From NCBI GenBank assembly GCA_964438735.1, contig CAYTLW010000029.1, positions 1-64,000 on the forward strand: 64,000 nucleotides of DNA. The letters are read 5' to 3'. The DNA comes from CAYTLW01 sp964438735. Lineage in GTDB: Bacteria; Myxococcota_A; UBA9042. The notes beneath the pieces were generated by a model, which did not search any database, was not told the origin of the DNA, and saw nothing but the letters and a program-made list of their open reading frames with translations. A program made the position numbers and the translations under genes. Positions 53,726-61,804 of the stretch are shown here, one piece after another (within the stretch, counting starts at the first letter, position 1; the number at the start of each line of letters is the position of its first letter).

Positions 53726-55294
53726 ATGGTGCATTGGCAATCGGCCACGATGGCGCATGCCGGCAGACTCGACCGGGTCTGGCTGGCGGCCCTGTGGCTG
53801 GCAATGATGGCCGCAGCGACGGCGACGGCCCAGCCGGCGCCCCCTGTGCCCGCCGGCGCCGGTCCCTCCCAGGTTCGACCCGCAGGTGGCGACGGTTCCG
53901 AGGAGCTGGACGAGCTCGACGGCCTCTATGTCATCGTCGAGGCGACCCAGCGACCGCTGGATGGCGTGCTGGTCATGCCGCCGACCTGCGGCCCCCTCAA
54001 GCGCATCTGCAAGACCGTACGCGCTGTGATCCACAATGACATGCACCTGTCCGGTGTCGTCCGCGCCCTGGAGCTGCCCGCAGCCAAGGTCAAGGCCATC
54101 AAGAAGTACGCACCGCCGCAGTTCGAGATCAACCGCAAGGTGGCGCGCGCCAACGAGGTGGTCTACGCCGTCGGCACCTGGCTGCGGCGCGCCCGGCAGC
54201 ACCCCGGCATGGTCGAACTGCACGTCGCGGTCCTGGACGCACGCAGCGGCAAGCTGCTCAACCTGGGCCGCCACGCGGTGCAACGCGGCCCGGCCTCCCG
54301 CATCCGCGTCCTGGCCCACCGGGCATCCAACGCCATCTTCGGCGCCTTCACCGGCGTCATGGGCTCGTTCGACGGCCAGTTCTTCTACAGCGCGCCGGCG
54401 CCCGGCTGCGCCCGCTGCATCTGGGTGGCCGACGTGGATGGCTACAACGCCCGCATCCTCATCGGCGACGACAGCATCCACATGCTGCCCCGGCAGACCA
54501 AGGACCTGGGCATGACCTATGTCTCCTTCCGCACCGGGCTGCCCTCAGTGTTCCGGCTGACCGGCGCGCAGGTGAACCTGCTGGCCCGCGCCGCGCCCAA
54601 CATCACCACGCCGCCGCCGATCCTGCGCGCCCTGAAGAAGAAGAAGGGCGCCGGACCGGTACCGGCCAAGGTCAAACACGTGCCCTTCGCCACGAGCAAC
54701 GATCTGCAGTTCCGCACGGCTGCTCAGAGTGTCACCGGGCGGATCGCCGCGACCATCAACGATGGCGACCAGGCCGACATCTGGCTGCTGGACAAGGCCG
54801 GCCGGCCGGTGCTCAACCTGACCCGCGACGAGGCCGACGACCTGGGCCCCACCTGGTCACCAGACGGCTCCATGCTCGCCTTTGTCTCCGATCGCAGCGG
54901 CAGCCCGCAAGTCTACGTGGTCGGCGTGGATGGCTCGGGCCTGCAGCGCCTGACCTTCGCTGGTCGCTACAATACGGGGCCCGACTGGGGCCCCAGCGGC
55001 AAGATCGTCTATTCGGGCCTGCGCGGCGCCGCCGTGGACATCCTGACCGTCGACATGAGCAAGCAGATGCAGCGCTTGACGCCGGGCAAGGGGCGCCGCT
55101 CCCTGGAGCCCTCCTGGTCCACCTGCGGCCGGCGCGTACTCTACGTCTCGGATGAAGATGGCAAGAAGCCGCGCCTGTGGATCGCCAGCCACGACGGCGC
55201 CGTTCGCCACCCACTTGCCATCCCGGTGGGGCGATATTACACACCGGCCTGGCGCCGCAAGCCCGGCCAACGCCCCCAACCATTCGTGCCCTGA
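53726..55294 (+). CDS. TolB-like periplasmic protein
   Basis: A 522-aa exported protein. After a signal sequence (ending about 'AATATAQPA') comes an N-terminal alpha/beta domain of about 250 residues, then PD40 WD-like beta-propeller repeats: 'DDLGPTWSPDGSMLAFVSD', 'NTGPDWGPSGKIVYSG' and 'SLEPSWSTCGRRVLYVSDE'. This is the TolB order, but with about 90 more residues than the usual 430 and no recognised Pal-binding elements; other tol genes are not nearby. The start at 53726 has GGGAG nine bases upstream; ATG 53717 and ATG 53750 are alternatives. Confidence 0.8.
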   Translation: MVHWQSATMAHAGRLDRVWLAALWLAMMAAATATAQPAPPVPAGAGPSQVRPAGGDGSEELDELDGLYVIVEATQRPLDGVLVMPPTCGPLKRICKTVRAVIHNDMHLSGVVRALELPAAKVKAIKKYAPPQFEINRKVARANEVVYAVGTWLRRARQHPGMVELHVAVLDARSGKLLNLGRHAVQRGPASRIRVLAHRASNAIFGAFTGVMGSFDGQFFYSAPAPGCARCIWVADVDGYNARILIGDDSIHMLPRQTKDLGMTYVSFRTGLPSVFRLTGAQVNLLARAAPNITTPPPILRALKKKKGAGPVPAKVKHVPFATSNDLQFRTAAQSVTGRIAATINDGDQADIWLLDKAGRPVLNLTRDEADDLGPTWSPDGSMLAFVSDRSGSPQVYVVGVDGSGLQRLTFAGRYNTGPDWGPSGKIVYSGLRGAAVDILTVDMSKQMQRLTPGKGRRSLEPSWSTCGRRVLYVSDEDGKKPRLWIASHDGAVRHPLAIPVGRYYTPAWRRKPGQRPQPFVP

Positions 55295-55396
55295 TCGGTC
55301 CCCTTACCCAAGCCGGCGCCGGCGGCTCATTGGACCGCCGGATGGACGCCCCCCTTCCCTTGCCCTAGACTCACTGCCGACGCACGGACGCGCGCG

Positions 55397-58165
55397 ATGA
55401 AGACCTGTCCCATCTGCCGCCGGACCTACAGCGAGGAGAAGCAATTCTGCCCCGACGATGGCAGTCCACTCGTCGCGCAGAGCGGTGCCGCCGATCCACG
55501 GGGCACGCTGCCATCTCCGCTGCAGTCCGACCGGCCCGCCCATGAGCAGACAGTGGTGGGACCTCCGCCGCTGCCGCCCAAGTCATCGGACAGCGGGCCG
55601 GCGTCGACCGATCGCCAGGACACCCTGCTGTACTCCTCCGTCGGCGCCATGGAGCAGGGCCAGGCTCCCGGCGGCCAGGACCGGGTGCAAGCGCCGGACC
55701 TGGACAAGCTCTTTCCGCCCCGCAAGACGCCCGACGATAGCAGCCCGATCATCCCGCGCACCGACAAGGCCATGGCGGCGGCACAGATGGGTGTCAGTTC
55801 ATCGGAGGACGAGGCCGCAACCCGCCTTACCTCGGTCGAGGACGTGGGCGATGACTCCGATGAAGTCGGCAGCGCCTACCTGGGCAAGCTGGTCGACGAT
55901 CGTTACCTGGTGAAGACGCTTATCGGCCGCGGCGGCATGGGCGCGGTGTACCGGGTCGAGCAGGTTCACCTGCGCAAGGAAATGGCCATCAAGCTGCTGC
56001 ACGAGAACCTGGTCTCGCGCAAACAGCTGGTCAGTCGCTTCACCCGCGAGGCGCGCGCCATCTCCCGCCTGTCCAGCGCCCATACGGTGATGGTCTACGA
56101 CTTCGGCCGCTGGGGCGAGGTCTTCTATCTGGTCATGGAGCTGCTCGAGGGCGAGGCCCTGGACGCCCTGCTCAACCGGGAAGGGCCGCTGCATGCCGAC
56201 CGCACCACCGCGATCATCCTGCAGATGTGCGACTCGCTGGCCGAGGCCCATCGGCACGGCATCGTGCACCGCGATCTGAAGCCAGAGAACGTGATGCTGC
56301 TGTCCAACGGGCCGCATCCGGACTTCGTCAAAATCCTCGATTTCGGCCTCGCCAAGGTCAAGGATGTGGACGACCCGTATACGATCCACTCGCAGAAGGA
56401 CATCTTCGGCACGCCGCACTACATGAGCCCGGAGCAGATCCGCGCCGCCGAGGTGGACAATCGCTCGGACATCTACGCCGTCGGCGCGCTGATCTTCCGC
56501 ATGCTCACCGGCGAGCAGGTCTTCGGCCAGGAGCGCAACACCTTCGACATCCTCAAGGCGCACCTGATGGAGGCGCCGCCGCGCATGAAGGATGTGGCGC
56601 CCGACGCGGACATCCCCGAGGCCCTGGAACACATCGTCGCCAAGGCGATTGAGAAGAAGCCCGAGAAGCGCTTCGATTCCATGGAAGCCATGGCAGAGGC
56701 CCTGGTCGCGGCGCGCAAGTCGGACTTCACCGACGCCGGCTTCAAGGTCTCGCTGCCCTCAGGCGGTCGCGGACAGCACCTGGAGGTGGACGAGGACGAC
56801 CTGGCGGTCATCGCCGCGCTGGACAAGGTCAGCAAAGAGGCCGTGCGACTGGTCGAAGATGATGAGGCCCTGGGCGCCCACGCCCGGCGGGGCCGGATCC
56901 GAGGCGGGCTCGCCTTTGCCGGGGTCTGCCTGGCCTTCCTGGTGGCTGCGGGCGCGGTCATCTGGGGCGTCTCGGGCACCTCCATCGGCCAGGAAGCGGA
57001 ACCCAACGACACGCCGAGCCAGGCCAACCTGCTCGACAGCGACGGCCAGACCCAGGGCGCCATCGGACAACGGCGCTCGAAATTCGCCGGCGATCGCGAC
57101 TGCTTCCGCCTGCCCGACATCCCCGACGGCGCCGACCTGGGCGTCGAGGTCCAGGGCGTGCCCAACATGGACCTGGCGGTCTCGCTGCACAACGAGGACG
57201 GCACGGCGCTGATGTCACTGTCCCATCGCGGACCCGGTGACGGCGAAAAACTCCGCCACCTGGCCACCGGCGGCGCACCGGCGGTGGTCTGCGTGAGCGA
57301 GCAAGCCGTGCCCGGCCAGGTGGCCGGCGAGAGCCTGTCGGATATCTACCGCCTCGGCGTGACCGTGCGTCAGCGTCAGGGCGTCATCGAGCAGGAGCCC
57401 AACGACGGCGACGCCCGCGACGCCTTGCCCCAGGCCAATGGCCTGCGCGGCACCCTGGACGGGCCGCTTGATCGCGACCTCTTCACGCTCAACGACAACT
57501 TCGAGCATCGAATCATCCGGGTGCATATCAGCAGCGCCAACGAGTACGCCCTGGAGGGGGTGCGCGTGGCCTTGCTGGACCTGTCGGATCGACCGCTGAC
57601 GACCCGCCTGCTGGCCGCCCGCCAGCCCAGCGGTGAGCTGGCCTTCGGCGTCTCGCCGAGACAGATCCCCGGCCGATTGGTGATCCACCTGACCGAAGCC
57701 GCCCGACGGGCCTGGAAGCGCAACGGCGCCCGGTCGGTGCCGTACAAGCTGTGGTACGCGCTCGAAGATCTGGGCGACCAGGGCGTGCCCGAGCCCAACA
57801 ATACGCCCGAGACGGCCCGCGACATGGTGCTCGGCGCCTGGCATGTGGGCGACGCCACCGATGCCGCAGGTGTGGACTGGCTGCGTATCGACGCCGGTGA
57901 CGCCAATATGAAGCGCATCAAGCTGGAGGCCAACGCGCCCAAGGGCAGCGCCTACCGGCTGACGGTGCGCGACCGCTCGTCCAACGTAGATCTACGCCAG
58001 GTTGAGGTCAGGGAGTCGCGCGACAACAAGGTCGTGCGCGTCGACGGCAGCGGCGCCGGCTTCCTCGTCCGCGTCGAGCGCATCAAGACGCGGCGCGGCC
58101 ACGAGCCGCCGCCGTCGTCCTACCAGCTGCGTGCCCGGTGGACCTTCCCTGACGCGACGCGTTGA
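55397..58165 (+). CDS. Ser/Thr kinase with N-terminal zinc ribbon and periplasmic EPN repeats
   Basis: A 922-aa kinase. Residues 4-23 form a zinc ribbon ('CPICRRTY', then 'FCPDDGSPL'). A Pro/Ser linker leads to the kinase domain (about 168-440): 'IGRGGMGAVYRV', Lys199, 'HRDLKPEN' with Asp293, 'DFGLA' with Asp315 and 'HYMSPEQ'. One membrane helix lies at about 506-530. The periplasmic part has three units starting 'EAEPNDTPSQA', 'EQEPNDGDARDA' and 'PEPNNTPETA', like PPC-type domains. It probably senses an envelope or extracellular signal. It ends nine bases before a convergent phosphoesterase gene. Confidence 0.93.
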   Translation: MKTCPICRRTYSEEKQFCPDDGSPLVAQSGAADPRGTLPSPLQSDRPAHEQTVVGPPPLPPKSSDSGPASTDRQDTLLYSSVGAMEQGQAPGGQDRVQAPDLDKLFPPRKTPDDSSPIIPRTDKAMAAAQMGVSSSEDEAATRLTSVEDVGDDSDEVGSAYLGKLVDDRYLVKTLIGRGGMGAVYRVEQVHLRKEMAIKLLHENLVSRKQLVSRFTREARAISRLSSAHTVMVYDFGRWGEVFYLVMELLEGEALDALLNREGPLHADRTTAIILQMCDSLAEAHRHGIVHRDLKPENVMLLSNGPHPDFVKILDFGLAKVKDVDDPYTIHSQKDIFGTPHYMSPEQIRAAEVDNRSDIYAVGALIFRMLTGEQVFGQERNTFDILKAHLMEAPPRMKDVAPDADIPEALEHIVAKAIEKKPEKRFDSMEAMAEALVAARKSDFTDAGFKVSLPSGGRGQHLEVDEDDLAVIAALDKVSKEAVRLVEDDEALGAHARRGRIRGGLAFAGVCLAFLVAAGAVIWGVSGTSIGQEAEPNDTPSQANLLDSDGQTQGAIGQRRSKFAGDRDCFRLPDIPDGADLGVEVQGVPNMDLAVSLHNEDGTALMSLSHRGPGDGEKLRHLATGGAPAVVCVSEQAVPGQVAGESLSDIYRLGVTVRQRQGVIEQEPNDGDARDALPQANGLRGTLDGPLDRDLFTLNDNFEHRIIRVHISSANEYALEGVRVALLDLSDRPLTTRLLAARQPSGELAFGVSPRQIPGRLVIHLTEAARRAWKRNGARSVPYKLWYALEDLGDQGVPEPNNTPETARDMVLGAWHVGDATDAAGVDWLRIDAGDANMKRIKLEANAPKGSAYRLTVRDRSSNVDLRQVEVRESRDNKVVRVDGSGAGFLVRVERIKTRRGHEPPPSSYQLRARWTFPDATR

Positions 58166-58174
58166 GGGGTGCTT

Positions 58175-58909
58175 TCAGACGCCGACCGTCAACCGGCGGG
58201 CGAACTTCTCGTCCAGCCCGGCTTCGCGGATCTTGCGCGACGCCGAGGCGATGTCGTAGCTGACCCGCACATGGGCCATGGCCTTGGTCTCGGTGTCGAA
58301 GAGCACGAAGCAGGCGTCGGGGTTGCGATCCCGCGGCTGGCCGACCGAGCCCACGTTGACCAGGTACTTGCAGCTCTTGTCGTACTCGTAGCGACCGGTG
58401 ACGTCTTTGACCTTCTTGCCGCTGTAGGCATAGGCCGTGGTCAGGTGGCTGTGGCCGATGAAGTTGTGGCCGTAGAGACCGGCCTTCATGCGGGTCAGGG
58501 CCTCCGCTTCTTCGGTGCGCACCACGTAGTAGAAGCCGCTCGGCAGGATCGGCGCGGCGTGATAGAGCGCCGTATCGGCCTCGTCTCGCAGGTGACAATA
58601 GGGCAGCGAGTAGAGCCAGCGGAAGTTGTCGTGGCTGAGCTCGCGGCGTGACCAGAACAGGGCCCGGCGGGCGGCCTCGTAGTAGTAGTCGGTGTCCATC
58701 ACGCCGGCCACAGCCGCGTCATGGTTGCCCATCAGCGTGATGCTGCAGCGCTCGCGAACCAGGTCGCAGCACTCGTTGGGGTTGCCGCCATAGCCGACCA
58801 CATCGCCCAGGCAGACGATCTCGTCGACGCCCACCTCATCGCACTTCTCCAGCACCGCGGTGAGCGCTTGGATGTTGGCGTGGATGTCGCTGATGATCGC
58901 CAGTCGCAT
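58175..58909 (-). CDS. Calcineurin-like metallophosphoesterase (YfcE/MJ0936-type)
   Basis: A 244-aa enzyme with all metal motifs of the family: 'DIHAN' (Asp8, His10), 'GDVVGYG' (Asp36), 'GNHD' (61-64) and 'GHSH'. Such proteins cleave phosphodiesters or phosphomonoesters; a phosphodiesterase or protein phosphatase role is possible. The ATG at 58909 has GGGAG just upstream and places the first motif at the right distance; an upstream in-frame extension is excluded. It converges on the kinase gene, which raises but does not show a functional link. Confidence 0.9.
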   Translation of the reverse strand: MRLAIISDIHANIQALTAVLEKCDEVGVDEIVCLGDVVGYGGNPNECCDLVRERCSITLMGNHDAAVAGVMDTDYYYEAARRALFWSRRELSHDNFRWLYSLPYCHLRDEADTALYHAAPILPSGFYYVVRTEEAEALTRMKAGLYGHNFIGHSHLTTAYAYSGKKVKDVTGRYEYDKSCKYLVNVGSVGQPRDRNPDACFVLFDTETKAMAHVRVSYDIASASRKIREAGLDEKFARRLTVGV

Positions 58910-59021
58910 GGGTGTACTCCCGTAGCGGATGCCGGGGCCGCAGACGGAGGCTACCAGAGCGGCCCGGAGCCGCAAACACCAGCCCCCGGGCGTGCCCAGG
59001 ACCATGGAGACTTCGGGGTCG

Positions 59022-59040
59022 ACGCGCCTGTCTGGCGCGT
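59022..59040 (+). promoter_or_regulatory. Hairpin in leader of 312-aa gene
   Basis: A perfect 7-bp stem, ACGCGCC (59022-59028) with GGCGCGT (59034-59040), around a 5-nt loop lies 61 bases before the ATG at 59102. It could be a small leader structure; no U-tract follows and no matching -10 is seen next to the overlapping TTGACG. The rest of the 192-base divergent gap holds no other recognised signal. Confidence 0.3.
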
Positions 59041-59101
59041 TGACGCCCTGCGACGGCCCATGCCACCCTGCGCCGCATCCAATGGCTCCAAGGAGTGTCA
59101 G

Positions 59102-60040
59102 ATGGCAGATTTCGAGGCGACCGGCAGGCTGGCGAGTTGGGACGGGACGGTGCCGGATCTACGCGACTGGTCCGATGACGAGGTGATCGACGGACTGCGC
59201 CAGCTCGGCATCGAGATCGACCGCGCTGCCTTCACCGCCGCGGCCCTGGAAGCGCCCATGCAGTCGGCCATCGAGGACGACTGGCTGCAGCGCTCGGGCA
59301 CCCACGACGAGGGCCTGCGGGTCTTCCTCTGGCTGGCGGTGCAGGATCTCTGGGAGCGCTGGCAGATCGAGGCCTGGCCGCGCGATCGGCTGGCCCGCAT
59401 GTTCGCTTACCTGATCGACGCCGAGTACGCCGTCGAGTGGGCTGATCGCTGTCACGCCCCCACCGCCGAGGCGGTGATGGACGCCCTGGAGACCTGGCTG
59501 CTGGCGCCCGATCGCGGCAAGGCTGCGCTGGATGAGCTGGTGGAGATGCTGGGTATGCCGGCCGCTGCCTGGCCGTCCAAGTTCCTCGACGCCATGGCGG
59601 AGTGGAGCGAGGTCGGCCGCATCGCACTGGCCACCCGCGGCGGCGGCCTCATGGCGAAGCTGCTCGGCCAGGGGGATGCACACTCCTTCATGGCCGCGGC
59701 GCTGGTCTCGGCGCGCATGTACGATCGCGCCAAAGCTGCGGCGATGCAGGTGGGCGACGACGTCAAGCCAGGCATGGGCTTCGACGAGATGATCGGCTAC
59801 CTCTGCATGGCCGGCGGCGACGCCGTGAGCGCCAGGCGCTGGCTCGGCCGGGCCGACGCCGAATCGAAGATCAAGCGCAGCGAGATGACCTACGCCGCCG
59901 AGGCGGTGCGTGAGTTCCTCAGCGCCCATGAGGGTGGCGAGGTGCCGGAAAACATGCGCAAGGCGGCGTTGCAGGGTGCCAGCCAGGCGGCCTACCTGGC
60001 CTTCATGGCCTTCGCCTCGCACCCGGGCGCCCACGAGTAG
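59102..60040 (+). CDS. 312-aa helical protein of unknown function
   Basis: Not recognised. It is acidic and predicted to be almost all helical, rich in Ala, Trp and Met, with no signal peptide or membrane helix. Paired segments such as 'AEAVMDALETWLLAP' and 'FMAAALVSARMYDRAKAAAM' suggest a repeat-type scaffold. GGAG precedes the ATG at a good distance. Its last 38 bases overlap the convergent tcdA gene. Role unknown. Confidence 0.7.
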   Translation: MADFEATGRLASWDGTVPDLRDWSDDEVIDGLRQLGIEIDRAAFTAAALEAPMQSAIEDDWLQRSGTHDEGLRVFLWLAVQDLWERWQIEAWPRDRLARMFAYLIDAEYAVEWADRCHAPTAEAVMDALETWLLAPDRGKAALDELVEMLGMPAAAWPSKFLDAMAEWSEVGRIALATRGGGLMAKLLGQGDAHSFMAAALVSARMYDRAKAAAMQVGDDVKPGMGFDEMIGYLCMAGGDAVSARRWLGRADAESKIKRSEMTYAAEAVREFLSAHEGGEVPENMRKAALQGASQAAYLAFMAFASHPGAHE

Positions 60041-60965
60041 GGCCGGGGGCCTGCCCGGCCTCGTCCAAGGTCGGCGCCAGGTCGTCGCCGGCGATGGCGC
60101 GCACCACCAGGCTGGCTGCGGCCAGGCCAAAAGTCGCAGTGACGAAGATCGCCGAGCCCTCGATCAGGTTGCGCTGATCGCAGGAGTGCAGGCCGTTGTC
60201 GCCATGAGGACAGATGCACTGGAAGCCGTAGGCGTCATCCCAGTTGGGCGGCAGGGGCTTGCGCCGCGACTCGGTGGAGAAGACCACCTGCACGCCCGAC
60301 AGGGTCTCCTGGCGCGGATCGTGGCGGGGCCAGTCGTACTCCTTGCGCAGGCGCTTGCGCAGGACGCGCGCCAGCGGGTCGGTGTGGGTCTGGTAGAGGT
60401 CGGCCACGCGCACGGCCGTCGGATCGAGCTTGCCGGCGGCGCCCATGGAGGAGATCAGCGGGATGCCGGCCCCCCGGCAGCGATCCATCAGGTGCATCTT
60501 GGCGGCCACGTTGTCGATGGCGTCGATGACCCAGGTGGGGCGATCGTCCAACGGCAGCAGCCGATCGGCGGCGGCGGCGTTGTAGAACGCCTCCACCGGC
60601 CGCACCTCGCAGCGGCCGTTGATGTCGCGCACCCGCTCGGCGAGCAGGCCGGCCTTGGAGCCGCCCACGGTGGTGGCCAGGGCCTGGATCTGGCGGTTGA
60701 CGTTGGTGGCGCAGACGCGGTCGAAGTCCACCAGGGTCAAGGTGCCGACGCCGCTGCGGGCCAGGGCCTCGGCCGCATAGCCGCCCACGCCGCCCAGACC
60801 AAAGACGATGACATGGGCCGCTTCGAGGCGGTCGAATCCAGGCACCGAGACCAGGCGAATCAGCCGGTCGAAGCGGCGCTGACTGGGTCGGCTTTTGGCC
60901 ACCTTCGGCGCCGATTCCGGCGGTGCGCCCTCGGCCACGGCGGCCGCTTGTCTGGACTCGGTCAT
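60003..60965 (-). CDS. tcdA: tRNA threonylcarbamoyladenosine dehydratase
   Basis: A 320-aa E1-like enzyme that converts t6A37 of tRNA to its cyclic form. It has 'FDRLIRLVSVPGFDRL' near the start, the ATP-binding 'FGLGGVGGYAAEAL' (about 54-66), 'TLVDFDRVCATNVNRQ', 'DAIDNVAAKMHL' and the C-terminal 'GSAIFVTATFGLAAASLVV' typical of TcdA/CsdL. About 25 N-terminal residues are a low-complexity extension. Its ATG overlaps the TatD-type gene by four bases; the 3' end overlaps the 312-aa gene. Confidence 0.93.
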   Translation of the reverse strand: MTESRQAAAVAEGAPPESAPKVAKSRPSQRRFDRLIRLVSVPGFDRLEAAHVIVFGLGGVGGYAAEALARSGVGTLTLVDFDRVCATNVNRQIQALATTVGGSKAGLLAERVRDINGRCEVRPVEAFYNAAAADRLLPLDDRPTWVIDAIDNVAAKMHLMDRCRGAGIPLISSMGAAGKLDPTAVRVADLYQTHTDPLARVLRKRLRKEYDWPRHDPRQETLSGVQVVFSTESRRKPLPPNWDDAYGFQCICPHGDNGLHSCDQRNLIEGSAIFVTATFGLAAASLVVRAIAGDDLAPTLDEAGQAPGPTRGRPGARRRP

Positions 60966-61768
60966 GGCTGCCCTTCCCTCCCGCGCGGGTCGACACCGTA
61001 GATCGTCATGGCGTTGGCGACCAGTCGGGCAGCCAGCCGCCCTTCATCCTCCCGCCGCCAGCGGGCCAGCGCCGCGATCAGGCTGCGCATGGCACGCAGC
61101 TCGTTGGCGTAGCCGGTGCCGCCCCCGGCCCAGTCCGTCTCCACCAGCAGGCGGTCGGCAGAGATGGCCTTGGCCACGGCCGCCGCCTTGTCCGGGTTGC
61201 GCCGCAGGTGGGCCGAAGACAGGGACAGGTACAGGCCCATGGCCTCGAAGTCGGGGACCATCTCGGCGCTGCCGCCATACCGATGCAGGATGCCCAGACG
61301 CGCGCGGTTGTAGGGCGCCAGGATCTCGCTCGCCCGCGCCGGCGCCCCCACCACGTGCAGGATCACTGGCAGTTGCATCTCCGCTGCCAGATCGAGCCCG
61401 CGCCGCAACCAGTGCTCCTGGACCTGCATGGGCAGGCGGTCGCGCACGCCGCGATCGAGACCGAATTCGCCCAATGCCACCGGGGGCCGATCCCGCGCCG
61501 AGTGGACCATGGCCTGCCAGGCCGCCTCGAGGCCTTCGGCATCATCTGCATGGTCGGCCAGCCACCAGGGATGCACGCCGATGGCGCGCCAGATGCCGCG
61601 GTGGTGGTCGCAGATCTCGGCCGAGCGGGCGATCTCATCGGGGCCATAGCCGGCGATGACAGCGCCCTGCAGGCCCGCCAGCCGGGCGCCGCGCAGCTCT
61701 TCGGCGAGCCGATCGCCGGCCAACGCGCGGGCGTCCAGGTGCACATGACTGTCAAAAAGCGAATACAC
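60962..61768 (-). CDS. TatD-family metal-dependent hydrolase
   Basis: A 268-aa TIM-barrel hydrolase of the TatD type, expected to act as a nuclease or deoxyribonuclease. Metal-site motifs: 'FDSHVHLD', 'ALGEFGLD', 'VILHVVGA' and 'LHRYGGSAEM', and 'RLLVETDW'. The start is GTG, with GGTGG upstream. It lies 36 bases after the end of the Cys-rich gene and is coupled to tcdA. Confidence 0.9.
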   Translation of the reverse strand: MYSLFDSHVHLDARALAGDRLAEELRGARLAGLQGAVIAGYGPDEIARSAEICDHHRGIWRAIGVHPWWLADHADDAEGLEAAWQAMVHSARDRPPVALGEFGLDRGVRDRLPMQVQEHWLRRGLDLAAEMQLPVILHVVGAPARASEILAPYNRARLGILHRYGGSAEMVPDFEAMGLYLSLSSAHLRRNPDKAAAVAKAISADRLLVETDWAGGGTGYANELRAMRSLIAALARWRREDEGRLAARLVANAMTIYGVDPRGREGQP

Positions 61769-61804
61769 GGGCCACCCACCCCGGCCGGTTCGACGATCGG
61801 ACGG

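Noticed and set aside
59040..59045. TTGACG as a -35 element for the 312-aa gene
   Set aside because: No acceptable -10 lies 16-18 bases downstream, and it overlaps a hairpin.
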